A stretch of DNA of 64,000 nucleotides from Palsa-504 sp963756575 (GTDB lineage: Bacteria; Actinomycetota; Actinomycetes; Streptosporangiales; Streptosporangiaceae): NCBI GenBank assembly GCA_963756575.1, contig CAVWOM010000021.1, forward strand, positions 496,001 through 560,000, read 5' to 3'. The notes below the pieces were generated by a model. The model made no database searches. It was not told where the DNA came from and saw only the letters and a program-made list of their open reading frames with translations. This document shows positions 54,578-63,592 of this stretch, one piece after another (position 1 is the stretch's first letter; each line of letters opens with the position of its first letter). Position numbers and translations under genes: made by a program.

Positions 54578-55585
54578 ATGGCTTGGGGTACGCGCGCGTC
54601 GCGCGGCTGGGCGGCAGTCGTCGCGCTGGCTGTCATCGCCGTCACCCTGCTCACCGCGAGCGGCGCCCGCGCGGCCGGGAAAGAACCACCGGGCGTGACC
54701 GCGGTGGCGCTGAGTCCCGACGGGAAGCTGCTGGCCGGTGCCTACGGCAGCGGGCTGGTGCGATTGTGGAACCCGGCCACGGGCCAGCTCACCGGCACGC
54801 TCCGGATCGGTCAGGGCCGCCGGGGCGAGGTGGACGCGGTGGCGTTCAGCCCGGACGGCAAGACCCTGGCCGTCGCCTACGGCGGCGGCGCGGCGCGGCT
54901 CTGGAACCCGGCCACCGGGCAGTCCGCGAGCCCCCTGCTGAGCGCGGGCCCAGGCGGCGTGACGGCGCTCGCGTTCAGCCCGGACGCCAAGCTGCTGGCC
55001 GCGGCGTACGGTGACGGGACGATCCGGCGGTGGAACCTGCCCGGCGGGCGGCCGGATGGCCCGGTCCTGCGGCCCGGGCCGGGCTCGCTGACCGGCATGA
55101 TCGCGGTGGCGCTCAGCCCCGACGGGAGGCTGCTGGCGCAGGCGTACGGTGACGGCACCGTGCAGCTGCGGGGCCCGGCCGCCGGCCCGCCGCGCGGCCC
55201 TAGCCTGAAGGCCGGGACCGGCGTGATCGCGGTGGCGTTCAGTCCCGACGGGAAGCTGCTGGCCGGGGCGGACGGGGCCGGGACGGTGCGGGTGTGGGAC
55301 ACGGCCACCGGCCAGCCGCGTGGTCCGGCCGTGCGGGCCGGGGCCGGCCCCGGCGACCGGATGACCGCGCTGGCGTTCGGTCCAGGCAGCAAGCTGGCCT
55401 GCGGTTACGCCGACGGCAAGGTTCGGCTGTGGGCCGTGAGCACCGGCGGCCGCGGCGGCCTGGGCAGCGGCGGCTGGTTCATGCTGGCGGCGTGCGGGCT
55501 GGCGCTGGCCGTGTCAGTGTGGGCGGTGCGGATCGTGGTGCGTGAGGTCCGGCCGCCGAACAAGCCGAACAAGGCGCGGAGCTAG
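54578..55585 (+). CDS. Membrane-anchored WD40-repeat protein
   Basis: A 335-residue protein. An N-terminal signal/anchor (AVVALAVIAVTLLTASGARA) is followed by six WD40-like blades with the recurring pattern VALSPDGKLLAGAYGSG ... VRLWNPATG. A C-terminal transmembrane segment (MLAACGLALAVSVWAVRIVV) and a short basic tail follow. The propeller would lie outside the membrane. GTG 54569 is an in-frame alternative start. The next gene begins 12 bp downstream. It probably acts as a scaffold. Confidence 0.85.
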   Translation: MAWGTRASRGWAAVVALAVIAVTLLTASGARAAGKEPPGVTAVALSPDGKLLAGAYGSGLVRLWNPATGQLTGTLRIGQGRRGEVDAVAFSPDGKTLAVAYGGGAARLWNPATGQSASPLLSAGPGGVTALAFSPDAKLLAAAYGDGTIRRWNLPGGRPDGPVLRPGPGSLTGMIAVALSPDGRLLAQAYGDGTVQLRGPAAGPPRGPSLKAGTGVIAVAFSPDGKLLAGADGAGTVRVWDTATGQPRGPAVRAGAGPGDRMTALAFGPGSKLACGYADGKVRLWAVSTGGRGGLGSGGWFMLAACGLALAVSVWAVRIVVREVRPPNKPNKARS

Positions 55586-55597
55586 CTGGAGGCGACG

Positions 55598-56500
55598 ATG
55601 GAGATCGTGCTGCTGGTGGCCATCCTGGCCGTCGCGGGCTCCGCCCTCTTCGTGGCCTTCACGTTCAGAAGCCAGCTGGGGCTGCTGGCCAGGAGGACAG
55701 ACCTCGACCTGCTGGCCACCAAGGCGGACCTCGACCTGCTGGCCAGGAGGGCAGACCTCGATCCGCTGGTGACCAAGGCCGCCAGCGACATCTCCGGACA
55801 GGTCACGGCGACCGGCGGCCACCTGCAGAAGCAACTCGAGGCGGCCGCGAAGAACCAGGACGAACGGGTCAACGAGCTGAACGGCAAGCTGGGGAACCTC
55901 GACCGTCAGGTCACCAGGCTCAGCCTGTCACTGGGCCGGCAACGTGAGCTGATCGCCGGAATCGAGAATCACGTCATCGGTCAGGAAGCGCGGGGAGTTG
56001 ATCCGCCGGGGATGGACACATTCGAAGCTGCCCTGCTCGAGGCGGAAGCTTTCGTGGCCCGCGGCGGCTGGGGCCAGCCGCCGCGGCTTTTCTCGGTGGC
56101 CCCGAAGTCCGTCCTCGCCGCGGCCGATTCCGAACTCGCGGCCAAGCTCGCGGACGCCGAGCCGGACGCGCTGATCCCGGTACTCCAGGAAGACTTGCCT
56201 GCGGGCGAGCCATCCGACGTCCTCGCGACCATCCGCTGGCCCGAGGACGTCATGGGCTGCGTGCTGGTGACGGAGATCGTCACGCTGCCGCCAGAAGCCG
56301 AGAAGGAACTGCCCAAGGACCCAGCCGAAACCGAGGAGTGGGCCCGGCGGCGTTCCGACGCGAAGGCGGCGCGGCTCGCCGTCGGCGTCACCCGGGCCGG
56401 CGGTCACATCTGCGGCCTGCGGCTGGAAGGAGACGACGACATCGAGATCGGAGATGACCTAGCCGACGATCTCGTCACCGCCTTGCTGGATACCTTCTGA
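55598..56500 (+). CDS. Membrane/coiled-coil protein with PPA1309-like C-terminus
   Basis: A 300-residue protein. One N-terminal helix (EIVLLVAILAVAGSALFVAF) precedes heptad-like repeats LLARRTDLDLLATKADLDLL and a long coiled coil (about residues 25-125). The C-terminal ~165 residues (FEAALLEAEAFVARGGWGQP to VTALLDTF) match the actinobacterial PPA1309 family, usually a stand-alone cytosolic protein. The fusion to an anchor and coiled coil is unusual. It is in operon with the WD40 protein. Function is unknown. Confidence 0.75.
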   Translation: MEIVLLVAILAVAGSALFVAFTFRSQLGLLARRTDLDLLATKADLDLLARRADLDPLVTKAASDISGQVTATGGHLQKQLEAAAKNQDERVNELNGKLGNLDRQVTRLSLSLGRQRELIAGIENHVIGQEARGVDPPGMDTFEAALLEAEAFVARGGWGQPPRLFSVAPKSVLAAADSELAAKLADAEPDALIPVLQEDLPAGEPSDVLATIRWPEDVMGCVLVTEIVTLPPEAEKELPKDPAETEEWARRRSDAKAARLAVGVTRAGGHICGLRLEGDDDIEIGDDLADDLVTALLDTF

Positions 56501-56538
56501 GCGGACCCCGGCCAGCGCGGGCCGGCGGCCAGCCGGGG

Positions 56539-57708
56539 CTAGACCCTTCCCATGCCCCCCGAGAACCGTCCGCCGCCACCGTCGAGGCGCCCTGGACGCT
56601 GCGGCGGCTCAGGCCGGCCGACGTCGTCGTCCGGGGCGGCCCGGCCCGCGGTGCGGCGACTGCGGCCGGGCGAGACCTGTCCGCTGCCAAACCAGTCCGC
56701 TGCACGGACAGGCGCAGCGGCGGCGGGCCGGTCCAGGGCACCGGGCGGACGGGGCGAGCGGTCCTCGGTGGACCGCGTGGTCTCGTCCGGCCGCGTCCAG
56801 CCGGTCAGGACCACGCGGCCGAGGTTCACCTCGATGCGGTCCTCCCGGATATTGCCCGATCCGAACTGAACGGCGTCCGCCCGGCTGACCTCTATCCCGG
56901 TGGCCTGTCTGAACTGGGCAGAATGCGGCGAGAACGACCGGGCCGGCCCTGATTGCGCCCGGCCGATGCGGCCGGTGAGCGAGCGGCGCACGGCCGCGTT
57001 GCCGGGATACCTGGCGGCCAGGGCGAAGGCCCGGGCCATCCGCGGATCCCCGCGCAGCATCGGCCCGATGGAAAGTTCCGGCTTCACCACCCGGTAGCCG
57101 AACTCATTGCGCTGGGTGACCCGGGAACCTTGCTGGACACCCCGGGAGTTGCTGACCACCATCTCGCCCCGCTCGTCCAGCCGGGCCCTGACGCGGGTCG
57201 TCCCGGGCGCCGAGGTGCTGATGCACCGGACCCGCCCCGCCGCCTTGGCCGTCGCCGGCATGCGCTGGCGGAAGGCCCGGTTGGCGGCCGCGCTGTACGG
57301 GTTGTCGACGAACCTCTCGAAAGCCCGCAGCCGAGCCGGATCACCGTTGAGCAGGTCGCTGACCGATACGCGGGGCTGCTCGACCCGGTAGCTAAACTTG
57401 TTGAGCTGCCGGTTGCCGTCGCCCACCTGTACGCCCCGGGATCGGTCGATGACGACGTAGCCCACGTCGGGCCCGACCCTGACCCGCTGCACGGTGACGC
57501 CCACGGCGGTCGCCGACCCGGCGCTCAGCTCCGCGTTCCGCGTCCTGACCGGGGGCAAGACGGAGCCGTACCCCTCTTCCGCCAGCGCCTGCCGCCGGCG
57601 CGTCCGCACCTCGGGCGAGGTCACCACCGCGGGCGAGGGCACCACCCGGCTGACGGGCCGGGCCGTCTTCGTCCGGGCGGTCTGGGTGGCCGTGCGTATC
57701 TGGTACAT
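56539..57708 (-). CDS. Protein with three RHIM-like amyloid motifs
   Basis: A 389-residue soluble protein. It contains VQVGDGN at residues 93-99, VQQG at 191-194 and VQFGSGN at 280-286. The first and third fit the RHIM core (V/I-Q-V/I/L-G-x-x-N) used for functional amyloid assembly in RIPK1/RIPK3-type signalling. The first two motifs begin ~100-residue repeats that also share YRV..P..S...L.GDP..RAF. The C-terminus is Pro/Arg-rich and disordered-looking. ATG 57708 was chosen; the 42-residue upstream extension lacks character. No effector domain is fused. Confidence 0.72.
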   Translation of the reverse strand: MYQIRTATQTARTKTARPVSRVVPSPAVVTSPEVRTRRRQALAEEGYGSVLPPVRTRNAELSAGSATAVGVTVQRVRVGPDVGYVVIDRSRGVQVGDGNRQLNKFSYRVEQPRVSVSDLLNGDPARLRAFERFVDNPYSAAANRAFRQRMPATAKAAGRVRCISTSAPGTTRVRARLDERGEMVVSNSRGVQQGSRVTQRNEFGYRVVKPELSIGPMLRGDPRMARAFALAARYPGNAAVRRSLTGRIGRAQSGPARSFSPHSAQFRQATGIEVSRADAVQFGSGNIREDRIEVNLGRVVLTGWTRPDETTRSTEDRSPRPPGALDRPAAAAPVRAADWFGSGQVSPGRSRRTAGRAAPDDDVGRPEPPQRPGRLDGGGGRFSGGMGRV

Positions 57709-57831
57709 GTCGACCCCGCAGTGCTTGAGCGCAACAGCAGACGCTGTCCTCAGTCTGAACGACGGGAACCGGGACCGGCAACCACCCGGGCTGTTGTCAT
57801 CAGTACAGAGCCGGCGGGCCGCACGCTGATA

Positions 57832-57863
57832 CACCGCCGCGGGCCTCCAGGCCCGCGGCGGTG
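57832..57863. terminator. Perfect 14-bp-stem terminator hairpin
   Basis: Arms at 57832-57845 and 57850-57863 (CACCGCCGCGGGCC and its complement) enclose a TCCA loop. It lies just beyond the restored stop of the coiled-coil gene on the minus strand. This supports that stop as the native end. Confidence 0.8.
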
Positions 57864-57878
57864 CCGGAACGAACGTCC

Positions 57879-58807
57879 TCAGGCGGAGCCGGGCTCCTCA
57901 TCCCGCGCCGGATCGGGGACGGGAGCCGGATCGGAGACCGGGGCCGGGTCCGGGGCCGGCTGGGACGGGCCGCCTGAGCCGGACGGGAGGCCTGCTCGCG
58001 GGCCAGGTTCAGCAGCCGCTCGGCCTGGCTGACCATCCAGTCCGCCCGCTCCCTGAGCTCGTCGAACCGCTGCCAGACGGTGCCGACCCGGTCCGGTACC
58101 TGGCGGTCCCGGTACGGGTGCCTGATCACCGGCGGCACCGGCGGCACGGGCGGCACAGGGGGCACCGGGGGCACCGGGGGCACCGGGGGTACCGGCGGCA
58201 CCGGGGGAACGGGCCGGCTCCAGTGCTCCCGGCGGCGGTCGACCCGGTGGCGGTAGACCCGGTGGTACGACGGCCCGTCGTGCTCGAAGCCCTCAGCCTC
58301 CTCGGCGGCCTCTTCCGCCTCGTCGGCTTCCTCACCGGCCCGGTCGGCGGCGTTCTGCGCCCGCTCGGCTTCCCGCTCGGCCAGCTCGGACCGCTGCCGG
58401 GCCTCCTCGGCCGCGGTCCGCGCCTCGGCCGCCCGCCGGTAAGCGAGCTCCTGTTCCCGTTCGTCGGCCCAGCCGCGGGTGAGGTCGGCCGCCTCGCGGG
58501 CCATGTCGGCGGCGTCGGACGCCATCATGGCCGCCTCGTCCGCCCGTGCGGCCCGCTCCTGGGCCTGCCCGGCCCGCTCCTGCGCCTCCTCGGCCCGCTG
58601 CCGCGCCTGCTCCGCGCGCTCCCGGGGGCCGGATCCCGCCTCCGCCGCACCGAGGCCGGCCTCCGCCGCAGCCTGGCCGCCCGCGGTTTCCCGCTCGTCC
58701 CCGGCCGCGTCCTCGACCGCGTGCCTGGCCACGCTGTAGGGCTCGCCGGTTTCGGCCATGCGCTGACGGGTGGCGATCTTCCGCGCCTTGTCCTGAGTCA
58801 TGATCAT
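57879..58807 (-). CDS. Ala/Glu-rich coiled-coil protein with Pro-Pro-Val repeat, C-terminal frameshift
   Basis: About 310 residues. A short plant-plasticity-like start (MTQDKARKIATRQRMAETGE) leads into a long charged coiled coil (about residues 50-190). A Val-Pro-Pro repeat (58131-58210, a 9-bp tandem unit) and a Pro-rich tail follow. The literal frame runs through the downstream terminator to 57800. One missing base near 58000 restores the tail QPAPDPAPVSDPAPVPDPAR and a TGA at 57879-57881 just before the hairpin. Similar proteins are widespread in actinomycetes; function is unknown. Confidence 0.68.
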
Positions 58808-59056
58808 TTCTTCCCGGCGGGTCGGCCCGCGTCTGCCCGCCATGGATGAATGGCATGACTGTTACCAGGCCGCCACGATGAACGGCGTGGCCGGCCGAAC
58901 CCGCGAGTCGTGGACCCTTGTCCTCGTCGCCAGCGCCGGCGCGGGCCGTCGGTAGCTCGGAAGCGGGCAGGCGGTGCGCTGCCACTACCAGCAGCGTACT
59001 GAGCCCTCTCACGGGCGGCAATAAGGAAAACCTGACGGTTTGCGCGGGGGATATCC

Positions 59057-59557
59057 CTAGCCCCCGAGCGGCAGCCGGGCTACCCGCCGCCAGCCGGCCA
59101 CGGGCGCGCGGAAGTCCGCCCAGACCTCGGCCGCGTCCACGCGGATCGTCATCGGCAGGTCCAGCCCGAGGCCACCCGCGATGGCGGCCTTGCGCTCCTC
59201 GTCCAGGTCGGCGTACAGCAGGCTGAGGTGCGGCAGGTACGGGGCCGGCTCCAGTCGCAGAGCCCGCCGCGCCGCCTCGTGCAGCGCCGTGAGCCGCGCG
59301 GACGGCTCGGCCCGCAGGTACAGCGCGCGGAAGAACACCGGCTCGTAGCCGGTCCCGGTCAGCCGCAGCTCGAACGGGGCCACCCCGGCCGTCACCCCCG
59401 CGAGCACCCCGGCCACCGCGTCCGGCGCGGCCTCGGTCACGCCCGCCAGCGTGACGTGCGGCGCGAACACCGGCCCGCCGTGCCGCGCGGCGAGGTCCGC
59501 GATCACGCCGGCCAGCCGGTCCCGCTCCGGCCCCGGGGCGGGAACCAGCCAGGTCAT
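59057..59557 (-). CDS. 2H phosphoesterase (2'-5' RNA ligase / cyclic phosphodiesterase-like)
   Basis: A 166-residue 2H-superfamily protein with both catalytic HxT/S motifs, PHVTLAG (about residue 34) and PHLSLLYAD (about residue 107). These enzymes hydrolyse cyclic nucleotide phosphodiester bonds, including 2',3'-cyclic ends. The active-site lobes appear complete. ATG 59557 has a better ribosome site (GGAGTGG) than ATG 59584. It could degrade a cyclic-nucleotide signal or process RNA. Confidence 0.83.
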   Translation of the reverse strand: MTWLVPAPGPERDRLAGVIADLAARHGGPVFAPHVTLAGVTEAAPDAVAGVLAGVTAGVAPFELRLTGTGYEPVFFRALYLRAEPSARLTALHEAARRALRLEPAPYLPHLSLLYADLDEERKAAIAGGLGLDLPMTIRVDAAEVWADFRAPVAGWRRVARLPLGG

Positions 59558-59571
59558 GCACGAGCCCACTC

Positions 59572-59605
59572 CGTTCGGGATCATGATTTAAATTTTTCCC
59601 GAACG
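59572..59605. promoter_or_regulatory. Perfect 9-bp inverted repeat around an AT-rich core
   Basis: Arms CGTTCGGGA (59572-59580) and TCCCGAACG (59597-59605) flank TCATGATTTAAATTTT. It lies between the LysR stop and the 2H phosphoesterase start. It may be a terminator for the LysR gene or an operator for the next. Confidence 0.55.
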
Positions 59606-59636
59606 AAGCCAGCTCACGCCCAGCGGCCGGCCGCAG

Positions 59637-60566
59637 TCAGGTGGCCTGGGCGCGGATCGCCGTGATCAGCGTGCTCGCGGTCGCCGTCACCGGCCGGTGC
59701 CGGGCGTAGCAGATGGCGATCGTCCGCGTGGGCGGTGCCTCCTGCGGCTCGAGCCAGGTCAGCGCGGGGTCGATGGCCCGGGCGGCCACCACCCGCCCGA
59801 TGCAGGCGTGGCCGAGCCCGGCCGCCACCAGCCGCTGCAGCGCGAGGTTGTCGTCGGTGCGGTAGACGATCCTGGGCGCGACGCCGCGCCGGGCCCAGGT
59901 GTCCTCGAGTTCGGCCTGCCCGCGCCACCGGCGGGTCCAGGCCACCAGGTCCTGCTGGTCGAGCGCGTCGAAGCCGGGGTGGTCCAGGCCCGCGATCGCG
60001 CTGTCGCGGCGGGTCAGGATCACCCAGGGATCCGCCACGACCGGGATCGCCGCGACGTACTCGTCGGTCTCCGAGTCGTAGGAGAACGCCAGGTCGAGCT
60101 CGCCCCGGCGCAGGGCGTCGCGCGAGTTCTCCGGCTCGTCGGCCGCGACGAGCACCACCTCGACGCCGGGGTGGTCGTCGCGGAAGGCGCGCAGGGCGCC
60201 GGGCATGATCTCGGCGGCCGAGGTCTGGGTGACGCCGACCCGGACGCGCACGCTCTCCCCGCGGGCCGCCTGCTCGGCGTCGGCGGCGACCGCCTCGACC
60301 TCGCTCAGCGCTCGCCGGGCCCGGCGGCAGACCGCCTCGCCGGCCGGGGTCAGGCGCACCTGCGCCCGGCCGCCCGGGCGGTCGAACAGCGACTGCCCGA
60401 GCGCGGCCTCCAGCGCCGCGACCTGATGCGACAGCGCGGACTGGGTGAAGCCGAGCGCGGCGGCCGCGCGGCGGAACGACCCGAGTTCGGCGATGGCCAG
60501 GACCGCCTGCAGCTCGCGCAGGCCAAACCCGTTTTTGATCGACTGTATCGATCGCAACTGCGACAT
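59637..60566 (-). CDS. LysR-family transcriptional regulator
   Basis: A 309-residue LTTR. The HTH is in AIAELGSFRRAAAALGFTQS followed by SHQVAALEAALGQSLFDR. The inducer-binding domain contains VRVGVTQTSAAEIMPGALR and GLGHACIGRVVAARAI. It is divergent from a broken MFS gene across a 58-bp AT-rich spacer with TTAGCTTAACTTTCC, where its site should lie. Its former target was probably that transporter. It may also control the ArsR and amidohydrolase genes. Confidence 0.92.
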   Translation of the reverse strand: MSQLRSIQSIKNGFGLRELQAVLAIAELGSFRRAAAALGFTQSALSHQVAALEAALGQSLFDRPGGRAQVRLTPAGEAVCRRARRALSEVEAVAADAEQAARGESVRVRVGVTQTSAAEIMPGALRAFRDDHPGVEVVLVAADEPENSRDALRRGELDLAFSYDSETDEYVAAIPVVADPWVILTRRDSAIAGLDHPGFDALDQQDLVAWTRRWRGQAELEDTWARRGVAPRIVYRTDDNLALQRLVAAGLGHACIGRVVAARAIDPALTWLEPQEAPPTRTIAICYARHRPVTATASTLITAIRAQAT

Positions 60567-60624
60567 TTTCTCACCTTAGCTTAACTTTCCTCACATTAAA
60601 CTGGCCGATGTCGGGTGATCCAGC

Positions 60625-61536
60625 GTGAAAGGGGAGGACATCGTGGTGCAGGCCGCCAGGACCGGTGCGGGAGGCCGCCTGTTCCGCGCTCTGATCGGAG
60701 CCCTCGTCTTGGTGAGCGCGGCCGCCCAGTTCGCGCTGGTCCCGGTCATGCCGGTGTACGCCCGCCGGTTCGGGCTGTCCGGGTTCGAGCAGGGGATGCT
60801 GCTCGGCGCGACCGGGCTCGCCACCCTGGTCGTGTCCGTGCCCGCCGGGGCGATGGCCGACCGGTTCGGCCCGCGGCGGGTCACCCTGGCCGCGGGCGTG
60901 CTGATGGCGGTCGCCACCGCGGCGCAGGCGCTGGCCGGGGGCTTCCCGCTGCTGCTCGCCGCCCGGCTGGCGTTCGGCGCGGGTTACGGCATGGTGTGGA
61001 CGGCGGGCCTGTGCTGGCTGGCCGGCGCCGCGGCCGGCGGCCCGCCCGCCCTGGGCGGTTCGGTGGCGGCGGCCGGCGTCGGCGGCGTCGCCGGGCCCGC
61101 GGCCTCCGGCGCGCTCGCCCAGCACGCCGGGCTGGGCTTGCCGTTGCTGGCCACCGCGGCCGGCGGGCGGTGAACCTGCCGGTGACCTGCGGCGGCATGC
61201 TCGTCCTGGCGGCCGCGCTCACGCCCGCCGTCGTCGGGGCCGCGCCGCTGGCTCTGCTGGCGATGCTGTGCGTCACGACCGCGGCCCGGTCCGTCCTGTG
61301 GACGGTCAGCTATTCGCTCGCCGCGGGCGACGCCGAGGAGGGCGTGGGAGCGTCGATCGGGCTGCTCAACCTCGTCTGGGCGGCCACGGCGGTGCTGGGC
61401 CCGCTCGCCGCGGGGCTGGCCGCCGAGCACCTCGGCGCGGGCGCGGCGTTCGGGCTGACCCAGGCCGCCTGCGTCGTCGCGCTGGCCGTCACCGCCACGA
61501 TGACGTGGCGCGGCCGCCGCCGCGCCGGCCGGTGTG
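60625..61536 (+). pseudogene. MFS transporter with internal deletion and frame change
   Basis: The N-terminal six helices (ALIGALVLVSAAAQFALVPV, the GLADRFG-type loop AMADRFGPRRV, to LGLPLLATAAGG) read in one frame to a stop at 61171-61173. The C-terminal helices continue in another frame from about 61172 (NLPVTCGGMLVLAAALTP, VLWTVSYSLAAGD, AAFGLTQAACVVALAV). Helix 7 and the central loop, about 80-90 residues, are missing. This cannot be a single-base error alone. The product would be non-functional. Confidence 0.78.
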
Positions 61537-61549
61537 GAATCCTGAGGCG

Positions 61550-61912
61550 GTGCACCTGCTGCCCGCGGACCGGTCCGATCACCGGATCATCGACGCCGAA
61601 CGGATCTGCCAGGCCATCGAGGCCCTGGACCGCCCCGAAGTGATCGCGGCCCGGGCCCGGCAGTTCGCCGTGCTCGCCGACCCGACCCGGCTCACGCTGC
61701 TGACCGCCATCCAGGCGGCCGGCCCGATCAGCGTCTCCGACCTGGCCGCGGCGACCGGGATCAACGACGCCACCGTCTCCCAGACGCTGCGTTACCTGCG
61801 GGCCAGCCAGACGGTCATCGCCGAGCGCGACGGCCGGGTGGTCCGCTACCGGCTCGCCAGCACCCCGGTCACGGACCTGCTGGCCGCCTCGCAGGCTCCC
61901 GCTCGTGACTGA
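61550..61912 (+). CDS. ArsR-family winged-helix regulator
   Basis: A 120-residue ArsR/SmtB-type repressor with ARARQFAVLADPTRLTLLTA and the recognition region VSDLAAATGINDATVSQTLR. No CxC metal-binding site is present, so it may respond to another ligand. GTG 61550 starts inside the tail of the broken MFS gene. The stop overlaps the amidohydrolase start by 8 bp, indicating translational coupling. Confidence 0.88.
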   Translation: MHLLPADRSDHRIIDAERICQAIEALDRPEVIAARARQFAVLADPTRLTLLTAIQAAGPISVSDLAAATGINDATVSQTLRYLRASQTVIAERDGRVVRYRLASTPVTDLLAASQAPARD

Positions 61913-63524
61913 CCTGGTCCTGGTCAACGCCAACGTGCTGACCATGGATGAGGGCCGGCCGCGGGCCGCCGCGGTGGCCGTCGCGGGCGGCCGGATCACC
62001 GCCCTCGACGAGGTCCCGGCCGGGGAGCGGGTCATCGACCTGCGCGGCGCGACCGTGCTGCCCGGATTCCACGACGCGCACAACCACATGACCGGCTTCG
62101 GCATGTCGCTGGGCGAGGTCGACCTGCGCGCGGACGCGGCGGGCACCCTGGACGAGGTGTACGCGGCCGTCGCCCGCCGGGCCGAGACGACGCCGCCGGG
62201 GGAGTGGGTGGTCGGCTCCGGCTACGACCAGAACAAGCTCGGCGGCCACCCGCACCGGGACGCGCTGGACCGGGCCGCGCCCGGCCGCCGGGTCTGGCTG
62301 CGGCACACCTCCGGTCACATGTGCGTGGTGAACGGCGTGGTCCTGGCCGACCTCGGGGTGGACGCGGCCGCCACCGAGATCCCCGGCGGCCTGGTCGCGA
62401 CCGACGCCGGCGGCCGCCCCACCGGCCTGCTCGAGGAGCGGGCCCAGCTGCTGGTGGGCAGCCTGGTCTACCCGTACCCGCTGGCCGAGCTGGCCGACGC
62501 GATCGCCCGCGCCGCCGAGGTCTACCTGCGCGAGGGCATCACCAGCTGCACCGAGGCCGGCATCGGCGGCGGCTGGGTGGCGCACAGCCCGGCCGAGCTG
62601 GCCGCCTACCAGCTCGCCCGGGACCAGGGCCGGCTCGGCGTCCGGGTCGAGCTGATGACGGCCGGCGAGGCGCTGCACCCCCTCGGCGCGCATCCCAGCG
62701 ACAACCTCCCGGCCGGGCTCGACCTGGGGATAAAGTCCGGTTTCGGCGACGACTGGCTCCGCCTCGGCGCGACCAAGATCTTCGCCGACGGCTCCCTGGT
62801 CGGCCGGACCGCGGCCCTGAACGACCCCTACGCCGGGGACAGCACCAACCGCGGCTACCTGCAGGCCGACGCGGCCGACCTGCGGGCCCTGATCCTGGCC
62901 GCGCACCGCTCCGGCTGGCAGGTCGCCACCCACGCGATCGGCGACCGGGCCATCAACGTGGTCCTCGACGCGTACGAGCGGGCCCTGGCGCAGTACCCGC
63001 GGCCCGACCCGCGGCACCGGATCGAGCACTTCGCCGTGGCCGGCCCGCGCCAGCTGGCCCGGGCCGCCGCGCTGGGCGTGATCGCGGTGCCGCAGGGCCG
63101 GTTCGCCTCCGAGCTGGGCGACGGCATGCTCGCCGCGGTCGGGCCGGACCGGCACGGCTGGCTGTACCGGCAGCGCTCGCTGCTGGCGGCGGGCATGGTC
63201 CTGCCGGGCAGCTCGGACCGGCCGGTGGTGGCCGGGGCGCCACTGCTGGGCATCGCCGACATGGTGAACCGGCGGACCAGTTCGGGGGCGGCCTTCAACC
63301 CGGACGAGGCGGTCACCGCCGAGCAGGCCCTGCGCGCCTGGACCTGGGGTTCGGCCTACGCCGGCCGCCAGGAGCACGTCAAGGGCTCGATCGCCCCGGG
63401 CAAGCTCGCCGACCTGGTGATCTTGTCCGAGGATCCCACCGCGGTCAGCCCCGGGCGCATCGCCGGCCTGGAGGTGCTCGCCACCATCGCCGGCGGCGAG
63501 ATCGGCTACGGGACGCTGGATTAG
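61905..63524 (+). CDS. Amidohydrolase (YtcJ-like, amidohydrolase 3)
   Basis: A 539-residue metal-dependent amidohydrolase. The metal-binding opening is GFHDAHNHMTGFG, with later ligands in VATHAIGDRAINVVLD and HRIEHFAV. The C-terminal beta sandwich has GSIAPGKLADLVILSEDP. These enzymes hydrolyse cyclic amides, N-acyl groups or formamides. The substrate is unknown. It is coupled to the ArsR-like gene, whose product may repress it. Confidence 0.88.
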   Translation: MTDLVLVNANVLTMDEGRPRAAAVAVAGGRITALDEVPAGERVIDLRGATVLPGFHDAHNHMTGFGMSLGEVDLRADAAGTLDEVYAAVARRAETTPPGEWVVGSGYDQNKLGGHPHRDALDRAAPGRRVWLRHTSGHMCVVNGVVLADLGVDAAATEIPGGLVATDAGGRPTGLLEERAQLLVGSLVYPYPLAELADAIARAAEVYLREGITSCTEAGIGGGWVAHSPAELAAYQLARDQGRLGVRVELMTAGEALHPLGAHPSDNLPAGLDLGIKSGFGDDWLRLGATKIFADGSLVGRTAALNDPYAGDSTNRGYLQADAADLRALILAAHRSGWQVATHAIGDRAINVVLDAYERALAQYPRPDPRHRIEHFAVAGPRQLARAAALGVIAVPQGRFASELGDGMLAAVGPDRHGWLYRQRSLLAAGMVLPGSSDRPVVAGAPLLGIADMVNRRTSSGAAFNPDEAVTAEQALRAWTWGSAYAGRQEHVKGSIAPGKLADLVILSEDPTAVSPGRIAGLEVLATIAGGEIGYGTLD

Positions 63525-63551
63525 ACACCTGATATCTCCACCCCGCCCGGA

Positions 63552-63576
63552 CGGTAACGTTCCCGGAACGGTACCG
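63552..63576. promoter_or_regulatory. Near-perfect 25-bp palindrome upstream of the last gene
   Basis: Left arm CGGTAACGTTCC and right arm GGAACGGTACCG differ at one pairing around a central C. It ends 16 bp before the GTG start of the sensor-like gene. It may be an operator or a terminator for the amidohydrolase gene. Confidence 0.6.
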
Positions 63577-63592
63577 GCGTAGCGTTCACAGG

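Noticed and set aside
57800..57878. Literal C-terminus of the coiled-coil protein through the terminator
   Set aside because: The frame crosses a perfect 14-bp-stem hairpin, and the alternative frame gives an acidic native-looking tail ending just before it.
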